NCBI GenBank assembly: GCA_963794605.1
Contig: CAWCEN010000003.1
Location: forward strand, 372,001 to 436,000
Source: VAXT01 sp963794605
Lineage (GTDB): Bacteria > Actinomycetota > Thermoleophilia > Gaiellales > Gaiellaceae
Direction of reading: 5' to 3'
DNA length: 64,000 nt
The translations under genes were made by a program, and so were the position numbers. Below are positions 1-6,463 of the stretch, piece after piece; position 1 is the stretch's first letter, and each line of letters starts with the position of its first letter. The notes beneath the pieces are model-generated. The model did not search any database and was not told where the DNA came from. It was given only the letters and a program-made list of their open reading frames with translations.

Positions 1-99
1 CCGCACTCCCTGGAGCCACGCTGCACGCGCGAACATCGCCACGAACGCGAAGGCGAAGACGGCGAGGACGAGCCGGATTCGCCGGTTCGTCAGCTTCAT
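1..99 (-). CDS. ftsI: Penicillin-binding protein/FtsI-type transpeptidase, N-terminus only
   Basis: Only the first 33 codons lie in the window; the gene continues beyond base 1. The peptide starts MKLTNRRIRLVL and runs into one hydrophobic segment followed by ARAAWLQGVR, the usual signal-anchor of class B penicillin-binding proteins (FtsI, the septal peptidoglycan transpeptidase). Its ATG at 97-99 overlaps the TGA of the upstream ftsL-like gene (ATGA), so the two are probably translationally coupled. The order mraZ, rsmH, ftsL, ftsI is the standard start of the division/cell-wall cluster. Identity rests on this context plus the anchor; the catalytic domain is not visible. Confidence 0.75.
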   Translation of the reverse strand, partial: MKLTNRRIRLVLAVFAFAFVAMFARAAWLQGVR

Positions 100-455
100 T
101 TCCTCAGGTCGAGGTACTCAGGGCTCGCGGGTTGTAGCCCGAGCTGGCCACTCGCGAGGCCGAGGATGCGCCCCGAGGCCGCCTTCGCCGCGATCTCGGT
201 GTTGAGTTGGGCGTTGTCGGCGCGCAGCTGGTTGCGCTCACGCTGCGTCTCGTCGAGCTGCACGTTGAGCCGGAGCACGGCGACGTTCAGGGCCACGACA
301 CCCGCGAGCAGCGCCGCGACGAGGCCGATCCAGATGACGCCGCCGGCGACGCGCCGACGCGGCTCGACCTTCCGCTTCGCGCGCGGCTTGGGCTTCGGCT
401 GCTTGCGCAGGCGGGCGGGCGCCGGGAGCGTTCGCGCTGTCGCCGCGCGGGCCAT
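96..455 (-). CDS. ftsL: FtsL-like septum protein
   Basis: This 119-residue protein has a basic cytoplasmic N-terminus (about residues 1-38, rich in Lys/Arg/Pro), a single membrane helix (about 40-60) and a short extracytoplasmic coiled coil (NVQLDETQRERNQLRADNAQ region). That is the FtsL/DivIC bitopic architecture, which links FtsB/FtsQ and the FtsI/FtsW synthase at the septum. FtsL diverges fast, so the call rests on topology and position between rsmH and ftsI. The ATG at 453-455 shares a base with the rsmH stop (TGATG), which decides the start over a longer frame to 602 that only overlaps rsmH. Confidence 0.8.
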   Translation of the reverse strand: MARAATARTLPAPARLRKQPKPKPRAKRKVEPRRRVAGGVIWIGLVAALLAGVVALNVAVLRLNVQLDETQRERNQLRADNAQLNTEIAAKAASGRILGLASGQLGLQPASPEYLDLRK

Positions 456-1411
456 CAGGCCTTCTGCGCGGCGCGCAGCCTGGCCGAGGCCGCGCGCGGG
501 TTGTGGGCCAGCTCGTGGGCGCTCGGCCGGATCGCCTTGCGGTTCAGCCGCCGAAGCTCGGGCTCGCGTCCACACACACAGACCGGGAAGTCCGGCGGGC
601 ACACGCAGCCGCGCTCGAGGCGCTGGAAGAAGCGCTTGACGATTCGATCCTCGAGCGAGTGGAAGGCGATCACTGCGAGGCGGCCGCCCGGACGCAGCAT
701 CTCGAGTGCTGCAGGCAGCGCCTCTTCGAGCTCGCCGAGCTCGTCGTTGACGGCGATCCGGAGCGCCTGGAAGACGCGCTTCGCGGGATGGCCGTCGCCG
801 AACCGTGCGGGCGCGGGAATCGCGGAGCGGATGATGTCGACGAGATCGCCGGTGCGTTCGATCGGCTGCTTGCGGCGGCGCCGTCCGATCGCGCGGGCGA
901 TCTGCTTCGCGTAGCGCTCCTCGCCGTACTTGCGGAAGATCGTGATCAACTCCCGCTCCGAGGCCTCGTTGACGAGCTCGGCGGCCGTCAGCTCGGCGGT
1001 CGGGTCCATGCGCATGTCGAGCGGCGCGTCGGCCGCGTACGAGAAGCCTCGCTCCGGCCGGTCGAGCTGCATGCTCGAGACGCCGAGGTCGAGCAGGATC
1101 GCGTCGGCGTGCACGCCGTTGTCGGCCAGCTGGTCGAGGACGACGGAGGCCTCGCCGCGCAGGAACCGCGACTGCACGCCCGCGTGGCGCTTGAAGCCCT
1201 CGAAGTAGGGGCGCACCGTCGGATCGCGGTCGATCGCGATGAAGCGGCCGTCGCCCTTCAGGTCCGCGGCGAGAATCGCAGCGTGGCCGCCGGCGCCGAA
1301 GGTGGCGTCGACGACGGTCTGCCCGGGCTCGATCGCGAGGAGCTCGCGCACCTCCTCGGCGAGAACGGGAACGTGATCAGTCTCGTTTGGTTGCAAGGCG
1401 CTCGGCAACAT
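455..1411 (-). CDS. rsmH: 16S rRNA (cytosine-1402-N4)-methyltransferase RsmH
   Basis: RsmH (MraW) transfers a methyl group from S-adenosylmethionine to N4 of C1402 in 16S rRNA, tuning the ribosomal P site. The 318-residue product has the family N-terminus (HVPVLAEEV), the SAM-binding motif DATFGAGGHA at about residue 36, the DLGVSSMQLD motif and the conserved HSLEDRIVKRFF stretch near the C-terminus. Length is normal. The ATG at 1411 lies inside the last 35 bp of mraZ, and the stop overlaps ftsL, so it is the second gene of the mraZ operon. Confidence 0.97.
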   Translation of the reverse strand: MLPSALQPNETDHVPVLAEEVRELLAIEPGQTVVDATFGAGGHAAILAADLKGDGRFIAIDRDPTVRPYFEGFKRHAGVQSRFLRGEASVVLDQLADNGVHADAILLDLGVSSMQLDRPERGFSYAADAPLDMRMDPTAELTAAELVNEASERELITIFRKYGEERYAKQIARAIGRRRRKQPIERTGDLVDIIRSAIPAPARFGDGHPAKRVFQALRIAVNDELGELEEALPAALEMLRPGGRLAVIAFHSLEDRIVKRFFQRLERGCVCPPDFPVCVCGREPELRRLNRKAIRPSAHELAHNPRAASARLRAAQKA

Positions 1412-1811
1412 CTTCTGCGCTCCCTTCGACCTCTTTCAGCTCCTTGCGCCAGGCGGCGCGGTCCCAGATCTCCAAGTGGTCCCTCACGCCTGCGACGACG
1501 ACGTTCCGGCCGAGCCCTCCGTGCTGGATGAGAGCGGCCGGAATCATCACGCGCCCCTGCCGGTCGAGGTCGGCCTCGGTCGCGCCGGAGAAGAAGAAGC
1601 GCTGCATCCGCCGACCCTCCTGGCTGAGCGGGTCGAGCTCGGCGAGCCGCGACTCCACGAGCGTGTTCCAGTCCTCCAGGCGATAGGCGTTGAGGCAGCC
1701 GTCCATTCCGCGGGTGAGCACGACGCCGGTCGCAAACGCCGTCCGGAATCTGGCCGGAAGCGTGAGCCGGTTCTTGTCGTCGATCGTGTGCTCGTGTTCG
1801 CCGAGAAGCAT
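1377..1811 (-). CDS. mraZ: Transcriptional regulator/division protein MraZ
   Basis: MraZ is an AbrB-fold DNA-binding protein that represses its own dcw operon. The 144-residue product starts MLLGEHEHTIDDKNRLTLPA and carries the two DxKGR-like repeats of the family: DDKNRLTLPARF near the N-terminus and DRQGRVMIPAAL in the middle. A longer frame reaches 1880, but the ATG at 1809-1811 gives the canonical N-terminus and leaves the operator (1834-1867) upstream. Transcription continues into rsmH, ftsL and ftsI with small overlaps. Confidence 0.96.
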   Translation of the reverse strand: MLLGEHEHTIDDKNRLTLPARFRTAFATGVVLTRGMDGCLNAYRLEDWNTLVESRLAELDPLSQEGRRMQRFFFSGATEADLDRQGRVMIPAALIQHGGLGRNVVVAGVRDHLEIWDRAAWRKELKEVEGSAEDVAERLATKRD

Positions 1812-1833
1812 GTCTGGGGCCGTGAGGGTGTTT

Positions 1834-1867
1834 CCACGCCTCCCCACTTTAGACCACAACACCCCAC
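1834..1867 (-). promoter_or_regulatory. MraZ box: four direct repeats with a 10-bp period
   Basis: Read on the minus strand, GTGG begins four times exactly 10 bp apart (plus-strand CCAC at 1834, 1844, 1854 and 1864), giving GTGGGGTGTT, GTGGTCTAAA, GTGGGGAGGC and GTGGAAACAC. MraZ operators are known to be three or four GTGG(G)-type repeats of this period just before mraZ. The array ends 23 bp before the mraZ ATG. Binding by this MraZ is inferred. Confidence 0.85.
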
Positions 1868-1941
1868 ATCGCAATACCAACGAGCCATTTGCGGGACCTC
1901 AGGCGCGCGCACCGGCTTAGTGCTCGCCCGCTGGGCCGGGG

Positions 1942-2751
1942 CTACCGATTGCCGTGCGCGCCGCGACGGGTCATTGCGACGGCGCCACACTTCGCCGCGA
2001 ACTCGACCGCGCCTTCCGGCGCGTGGCCGTTGCCGAGGGCGAAGGTGAGGCCCGCGGCGAAGGAGTCCCCGGCCCCGTACGCGTCGACGAGCGGCCCTGG
2101 GAGCTCGACCGCGTCGAAGGTGTCTTCCTCACCGGCGACGACGTACGAACCGCCGTCGCGACCCATCGTGGAGACGATCATGTGCGGCTCGGGATCGAGC
2201 AGGCCGGTCTCGTACGCCTCGCTCGGGTCGTGTCCGCTGCGCACGAGCGCATCGAGCTGAACCTGCGCCTCGACGAGCGTTGGGAGCTCCCGCGCGGTGG
2301 CGACGAGTGCGCGCGCCTGGCGGGCCGCCCGGAGGGCATCCGGGTCGCCTGCTGTGAAGTAGACGGCGTCGACCTCGGCCAACTCGGCCCACGGCAGCGC
2401 GTCGGCGCCGTGCGGATGCAGCTTGTCGCCCATGAGAGTGATCGTGCGCTCGCCGTTGGCGTCGACGTACGTGAACGCGCGCCGCTGTGGTTCGTCTCGC
2501 GCCGCAGCGTGGACGCGGCAGCCGAGCGACTCGAGCGCCGCCCGCGCCCGTTCTCCGAGCTCGTCGTTCCCGACCGCGACGAAGAAGTCGACCTCCGCGC
2601 CGAGCCGCACGAGCTCTCCTGCCGCGACCGCTCCGCCGCCCGCAGGCTCCTCCCAGGTGTCCGCAGCGGTGACGATCTCGCCGGGGGCGGGAACCGCGTC
2701 GACCTGCGCGAAGCGAACCCACTCGACATGACCGACGACAGCCGCCCTCAC
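1942..2751 (-). CDS. PfkB-family carbohydrate kinase
   Basis: This is a ribokinase-fold sugar kinase of about 269 residues that would phosphorylate a sugar or nucleoside with ATP. The N-terminal motif (PAGGGAVAAGELVRLGAEVDFF) and the PfkB signature DAYGAGDSFAAGL near residue 235, including the catalytic Asp, are present. The frame is open to 2778, but a GTG at 2749-2751 preceded by a GGGGG run gives the usual start VRAAVVGHVEWV and avoids abutting the divergent sigma-factor gene. The substrate cannot be read from sequence. It lies 130 bp upstream of mraZ on the same strand. Confidence 0.85.
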   Translation of the reverse strand: MRAAVVGHVEWVRFAQVDAVPAPGEIVTAADTWEEPAGGGAVAAGELVRLGAEVDFFVAVGNDELGERARAALESLGCRVHAAARDEPQRRAFTYVDANGERTITLMGDKLHPHGADALPWAELAEVDAVYFTAGDPDALRAARQARALVATARELPTLVEAQVQLDALVRSGHDPSEAYETGLLDPEPHMIVSTMGRDGGSYVVAGEEDTFDAVELPGPLVDAYGAGDSFAAGLTFALGNGHAPEGAVEFAAKCGAVAMTRRGAHGNR

Positions 2752-2779
2752 AACTGCGACCCCCGCCGCGTTAGACAAG

Positions 2780-3235
2780 ATGATGGCTGTAGTGGAAGTT
2801 CCACCGTTCGAATCTTTCTACGAAGAGCACCGCGAAGCGGTCTTCCGCGAGCTCAGGCGGCTCGTCGGCAAGGACGCAGAGGATGCCTACCAGGAGACAT
2901 TCCTGCGCGCGCTGCGCGCCTACGGCCGGCTGAAACACACCGAGAACCTGCGCGCCTGGGTGATGACGATCGCGCGCCGAGTAGCGATCGACCACTACCG
3001 ACGGCGTGAAGCCGCACCAGTCGTCGTCGAGCCGGAAACCGACTCCCGTCCCGCATACGCCGAGCTCGGCGAGCTCGCGGACGGACTTCCGCGCAAGGAG
3101 CGCGCGGCGGTCGTGCTCCGCTACGGCTACGACATGTCCTACGCGGCGATCGGCGCTGCGCTCGGCTCGAGCGAGGACGCGGCGCGCCAAGCCGCCTCGT
3201 CGGGCGTCAGAAGACTTCGAAGGAGGATGCAATGA
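2780..3235 (+). CDS. ECF-type RNA polymerase sigma factor
   Basis: The 151-residue product has the two-domain layout of sigma-70 ECF factors: region 2 at residues 10-75 (FYEEHREAVFRELRRLVG and ENLRAWVMTIARRVAIDHYR) and a helix-turn-helix region 4 at 100-150 (LPRKERAAVVLRYGYDMSYA). It would redirect RNA polymerase to a small regulon. No anti-sigma gene is adjacent. It overlaps the downstream methyltransferase ogt by 4 bp (ATGA), implying coupling. Two consecutive ATGs occur at 2780 and 2783; the first is used here. Confidence 0.9.
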   Translation: MMAVVEVPPFESFYEEHREAVFRELRRLVGKDAEDAYQETFLRALRAYGRLKHTENLRAWVMTIARRVAIDHYRRREAAPVVVEPETDSRPAYAELGELADGLPRKERAAVVLRYGYDMSYAAIGAALGSSEDAARQAASSGVRRLRRRMQ

Positions 3236-3843
3236 CCGTCTCCCCCACTCTCGACGCGCGCTTCCGGGAAGCAGCTGCGGCTGCCGGCCTGCTCGACGTC
3301 GCATACGACCTCGCGGACACGCCGATCGGGACGCTCCTGGTCGCCACCACAGACCGGGGTCTGTGCCGGATCTCGTACGACCCGCAGCCGGAGCGCGAGG
3401 CCGAGTCGCTCGCGCACACGTTCGGGTTGCGCGTGCTGCGCGCGGCGAAGCCGATCGATCCGGTGCGGCGCCAGCTGGACGAGTACTTCGAGGGCAAGCG
3501 CACCGAGTTCGAGCTGTCGATCGACCTCCGCCACCAGGCGCCCTTCAGCCGCATGGTGCTCGACCGGCTCGCCCGCGTCCCCTATGGGCACCTGACGACC
3601 TACGGCGCGCTGGCCGCGGAAGCGCAGCGGCCGAGGGCAGCACGCGCCGTGGGCACCGTCATGAACCGGAATCCGGTCCCGATCGTGCTCCCGTGCCACC
3701 GCGTAGTGGGCGCGAATGGCTCACTCACGGGCTACGGTGGCGGCCTCGAGCGCAAGGAGCTGCTGCTCAAGCTGGAGGGGGCGCTTCAGCCGACGCTGAC
3801 AGACCCGCCGCCCGCGCCTCCTGCCGAGCCGTCGTCCGCCTGA
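3232..3843 (+). CDS. ogt: Methylated-DNA--protein-cysteine methyltransferase
   Basis: This suicide enzyme repairs O6-alkylguanine and O4-alkylthymine by transferring the alkyl group to its own cysteine. The active-site motif PCHRVVG is at about residue 158, preceded by the DNA-binding helix segment RVPYGHLTTYGALA, and an N-terminal alpha/beta domain (TPIGTLLVATTDRGL) is present, so it is full-length at 203 residues. It is cotranscribed with the ECF sigma factor. The 3' end overlaps the convergent DUF4328-like gene by 77 bp, and the last 20 or so residues (PPPAPPAEPSSA) are low complexity. Confidence 0.95.
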   Translation: MTVSPTLDARFREAAAAAGLLDVAYDLADTPIGTLLVATTDRGLCRISYDPQPEREAESLAHTFGLRVLRAAKPIDPVRRQLDEYFEGKRTEFELSIDLRHQAPFSRMVLDRLARVPYGHLTTYGALAAEAQRPRAARAVGTVMNRNPVPIVLPCHRVVGANGSLTGYGGGLERKELLLKLEGALQPTLTDPPPAPPAEPSSA

Positions 3844-4450
3844 TCACGAGCAGGGCGAGAGTGGCTCCGACGACGTCCACGAGGTCGCTTCCGATCGTCA
3901 CCGCCGCCGCCCTGCGATAGCCGTCGATGTCGTCCGCGGCCAGGTCGGCACGAAACGCGGCGTTCCCGAGGAAGCTGCCCACGACGAAGAAGCCCCACGA
4001 CCACTGATACACGGCCGGAACGTCGCCACCCTGCCAGAGCGTCCTCTGGTTCGCGAGCTCGTTCGGAGCGCTCGCACGCCAGATGTCGTTCGCGATCTGC
4101 TTCGGGATGATCAAGTTGGCGATCGGGATGAACCAGCCGCCGATCGTCCACCCGCTGCGGTAGCGAAGGCCCGTCGCCCCGAGGGCGGGAAGATTGCGGT
4201 ACGCGCGCCGGAACCAGCTGATGAAGAACACGATCGCGAGGAGGTAGGCGACGAAGGTGAGTAGGGCGACGAGCCCTTCACGCAGGTCGGTGCGATCGAG
4301 GTCGTCCTGGGTGACGAGGTCGCTTCCGTAGAGCTGGTACGCGAAGAGCGCGGAGACGACGCCGACCGCGTTCAGGACAACGAGTGCGATCAGTGCGCGC
4401 TGTGCCCGCTTCGCTCGCCCGGCGAGGGGCCCGTAGGCCGCAGGTACCAC
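3767..4450 (-). CDS. DUF4328-like integral membrane protein
   Basis: The product (about 227 residues from a GTG at 4448-4450) begins with RAKRAQRALIALVVLNAVGV and has about four hydrophobic membrane segments plus GWTIGGWFIPIANLIIPKQI, a signature of DUF4328 proteins, whose function is unknown. The frame is open to 4657, but that part would cross the arsR-like promoter and reads as low-complexity Ser/Arg, so the internal GTG is preferred. The C-terminal tail overlaps the 3' end of ogt on the other strand. Confidence 0.75.
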   Translation of the reverse strand: MVPAAYGPLAGRAKRAQRALIALVVLNAVGVVSALFAYQLYGSDLVTQDDLDRTDLREGLVALLTFVAYLLAIVFFISWFRRAYRNLPALGATGLRYRSGWTIGGWFIPIANLIIPKQIANDIWRASAPNELANQRTLWQGGDVPAVYQWSWGFFVVGSFLGNAAFRADLAADDIDGYRRAAAVTIGSDLVDVVGATLALLVIRRTTARQEARAAGLSASAEAPPPA

Positions 4451-4481
4451 GACGCCGGACCCTAAGCGAGGAGCGTTCCAC

Positions 4482-4511
4482 TTGACGTGTGACCTTTTGG
4501 TCACGTATCCT
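4482..4511 (+). promoter_or_regulatory. Promoter and palindromic operator of the arsR-SRPBCC operon
   Basis: A -35 TTGACG (4482-4487) and a -10 TATCCT (4506-4511) are separated by 18 bp. Between them lies a perfect 6-bp inverted repeat, GTGACC-TTTT-GGTCAC (4489-4504), placed where a bound ArsR-family dimer would block RNA polymerase. Only 6 nt separate the -10 from the GTG start at 4518, so the transcript is probably leaderless. Autoregulation is inferred from placement. Confidence 0.75.
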
Positions 4512-4517
4512 GCAGAT

Positions 4518-4841
4518 GTGAAAAACGACGACGACCTCATCTTCAAGGCGCTCGCCGATCCCACACGCAGGCATCTCCTCGACCAGCTCTTCGAGCGTGA
4601 CGGCCGTACGCTCACCGAGCTCGAGTCCGAGCTGGAGATGACGCGCTTCGGGGTCATGAAGCACCTGCGTCTCCTGGAGGATGCCGGGCTCGTCGTTACG
4701 CGCCGGGAGGGGCGGCAGAAGCTCCACTACCTGAACCCGGTCCCGATCCGGCTGATCCACGACCGGTGGATCGACAAGTACACGGAGCGTCAGGTGTCGG
4801 CGCTCGCGAACCTCAAGTCAGATTTGGAGGAGACTGCATGA
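4518..4841 (+). CDS. ArsR-family winged-helix repressor
   Basis: The 107-residue protein has the ArsR/SmtB-type winged helix: FKALADPTRRHLLDQL, then LTELESELEMTRFGVMKHL as the recognition region and LVVTRREGRQKLHYLNP as the wing. No metal-binding Cys motif (ELCVC) is visible, so it fits the non-metal subgroup that controls AHSA1/SRPBCC genes. The GTG at 4518 is preferred over an ATG-like start at 4482 because the latter lies in the -35 element. Its stop overlaps the next gene's ATG (ATGA), and its likely operator is in its own promoter. Confidence 0.9.
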   Translation: MKNDDDLIFKALADPTRRHLLDQLFERDGRTLTELESELEMTRFGVMKHLRLLEDAGLVVTRREGRQKLHYLNPVPIRLIHDRWIDKYTERQVSALANLKSDLEETA

Positions 4842-5296
4842 CGACGATGACCGCACAGACGACACAGGTCTATTCCGTCTTCATCCGCGCCACTCCCGAG
4901 CAGGTGTGGGATGCGATCACGAAGCCGGAATTCACGATGCGCTACTTCTACGGAAGCGAGCTCGAGTCCACGTTCGAGCAGGGCGCGACATACAAGCAGT
5001 GGGCGCCGGAGCGCGAGAAGCTCTGGGTGGAAGGCGAAGTGCTGGAGTCCGACCGGCCGCATCGGCTCGCGCACACCTGGCGCTCGCTCTTCGACGAGGA
5101 CAGTGCGGCCGAGGAACCGAGCCGCGTCACGTGGGAGATCGAGCAGCAGGAGGGCGGTGTGACGAAGCTCACGGTCGTCCACGATCAGCTCGAGTCGTCT
5201 CCGAAGACGGCGGCCAGCGTCGCCGGCGGTTGGAGCTACGTGCTGAGCGGCCTGAAGACGCTGCTCGAGACCGGGGAGCCGCTGGAGTCCGCATAA
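4838..5296 (+). CDS. SRPBCC (AHSA1-like) ligand-binding protein
   Basis: This 152-residue protein belongs to the START/Bet v1-like SRPBCC fold, AHSA1/YndB subgroup. It begins with the typical VYSVFIRATPEQVWDAIT strand-helix and contains TKPEFTMRYFYG, then RLAHTWRS and VTWEIEQQEGGVTKLTVVHD strands, and ends with the long C-terminal helix GWSYVLSGLKTLLETGE. Such proteins bind hydrophobic small molecules. Pairing with an ArsR repressor, coupled by a 4-bp overlap, is a common arrangement and suggests the repressor controls this gene. The ligand is unknown. Confidence 0.9.
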   Translation: MTTMTAQTTQVYSVFIRATPEQVWDAITKPEFTMRYFYGSELESTFEQGATYKQWAPEREKLWVEGEVLESDRPHRLAHTWRSLFDEDSAAEEPSRVTWEIEQQEGGVTKLTVVHDQLESSPKTAASVAGGWSYVLSGLKTLLETGEPLESA

Positions 5297-5365
5297 CGAA
5301 CGAGTCGGGGCAGGCGGAGCGGGCCGCAACGGCGCCCGCTCCGCCCCGCTCGCGAAGGGAGGGTC

Positions 5366-5725
5366 ATGGAGTTCGATCATCTGACCGTTTCGCTGCTCGT
5401 CCTCAGTCCCGACGCACCGCAGCTCGGCGAGGAGGCTGCCGCTGCCCTGCAGGACGCGCACCTGGCGCACCTCGCCGATCTCCACGAGTCAGGCCACTTG
5501 CTCGCGGCGGGACCGCTCTCGGACGAGAAGTTCCGCGGCCTCTCCATCCTGGGCGCCGACGTCGAGGAGGCTCGGCGCTTGAAGGAGAGCGACCCAGCGG
5601 TTCAGGCTGGGCGGTTCTCGGTCCGAGTCATGCCGTGGACCGTTCCGGCGGGCGCCATGAGTTTCTCGCCGACTCGGTTCCCGCGCTCGCTCGCCGAGGC
5701 AACGTCCGAGTCAGTCGCCGAGTAG
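5366..5725 (+). CDS. YciI-family protein
   Basis: The 119-residue product fits the YciI/YCII fold (ferredoxin-like, related to muconolactone isomerase). It contains QDAHLAHLADLHESGHLLAAGPL, which includes the characteristic HLADLHESG segment, followed by the DVEEARRLKESDPAVQAG helix that closes the barrel. Function within the family is mostly unknown. A strong GGGAGGG ribosome site sits 5 bp before the ATG. The last 15 bp overlap the 3' end of the convergent response regulator. Confidence 0.8.
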   Translation: MEFDHLTVSLLVLSPDAPQLGEEAAAALQDAHLAHLADLHESGHLLAAGPLSDEKFRGLSILGADVEEARRLKESDPAVQAGRFSVRVMPWTVPAGAMSFSPTRFPRSLAEATSESVAE

Positions 5726-6364
5726 GCAGTACCCGACGCCCCAGACGTTCCGGACGTAGTCGCCGCCGAGGCGGCGCCGCAGTCGTGAGGCGTGCGAGTC
5801 CAGAGTGCGCGTTCGGCCCGTCGAGCGGAACCCCCAGACGTCGCGGAGCAGCTCGTCTTTCGTGAACACGCGGCTCGGGTCGCTGGCCAGCTTCAGCAGG
5901 AGCTCGTACTCCTTCGTCGGAAGGAGCACGCGGCGCCCGCCCACGGTGACGCGCCTCGTCGGACGGTCGATCTCGATCTCGCCGGCCACCATGCGCTCGG
6001 ACTCCGGCGGCGCGACCCGGCGCAGCACCGCGCGAATCCGCGCGACCAGCTCGTCATAGTGGAACGGCCGGTCGAGGTAATCGTCGCAACCGCGGTCGAA
6101 GGCGCGGACACGGTCGACCGGGTCCGACTCCTGCGACCCGAGCAGGATCACCGCCACCTCGCGGTCGCGCTCCCGTAAGCGGCGGCAGAGCTCGAGGCCT
6201 TCCGGGTCGCCGATCAGGACGAGATCGGGGCACATCCGCTCGATCAGCTCGAGGGCTTCCCCGTCCGGGACGCCCACGACCTCGAACCCGTCCTGCGCCA
6301 GATGGCGCTCGAGGAAGCTCCGTGTGGCCTCCTCCGGCTCGGCGAGCAGCACGGCACTCGACAT
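5711..6364 (-). CDS. OmpR-family response regulator with a degenerate receiver
   Basis: The 217-residue protein has an N-terminal receiver-like domain (1-115) and a C-terminal winged helix (about 130-215: LPTKEYELLLKLASDPSRVF, SHASRLRRRLGGDYVRNVWGVGY). The receiver has lost key residues: Gly52 (in DLVLIGDPEG) replaces the phospho-acceptor Asp, with an Asp one position later, the conserved Lys before PF is Arg99 (LDRPF), and the N-terminal acidic pair reads AEPEE. It is therefore likely an atypical regulator not controlled by normal phosphorylation. No histidine kinase is adjacent. The ATG at 6364 is chosen over 6409 because MSSAVLLAEP is the usual receiver start. Confidence 0.85.
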   Translation of the reverse strand: MSSAVLLAEPEEATRSFLERHLAQDGFEVVGVPDGEALELIERMCPDLVLIGDPEGLELCRRLRERDREVAVILLGSQESDPVDRVRAFDRGCDDYLDRPFHYDELVARIRAVLRRVAPPESERMVAGEIEIDRPTRRVTVGGRRVLLPTKEYELLLKLASDPSRVFTKDELLRDVWGFRSTGRTRTLDSHASRLRRRLGGDYVRNVWGVGYCLLGD

Positions 6365-6463
6365 GCGACCGACGCTAGCGGGGCACCCGTCGAGCCGCCA
6401 GATGTCCATTCAGACGAGTCTGTGCCGAAGAATCGACAGCTGTCGCGCTTGGCCGTGACTGGA

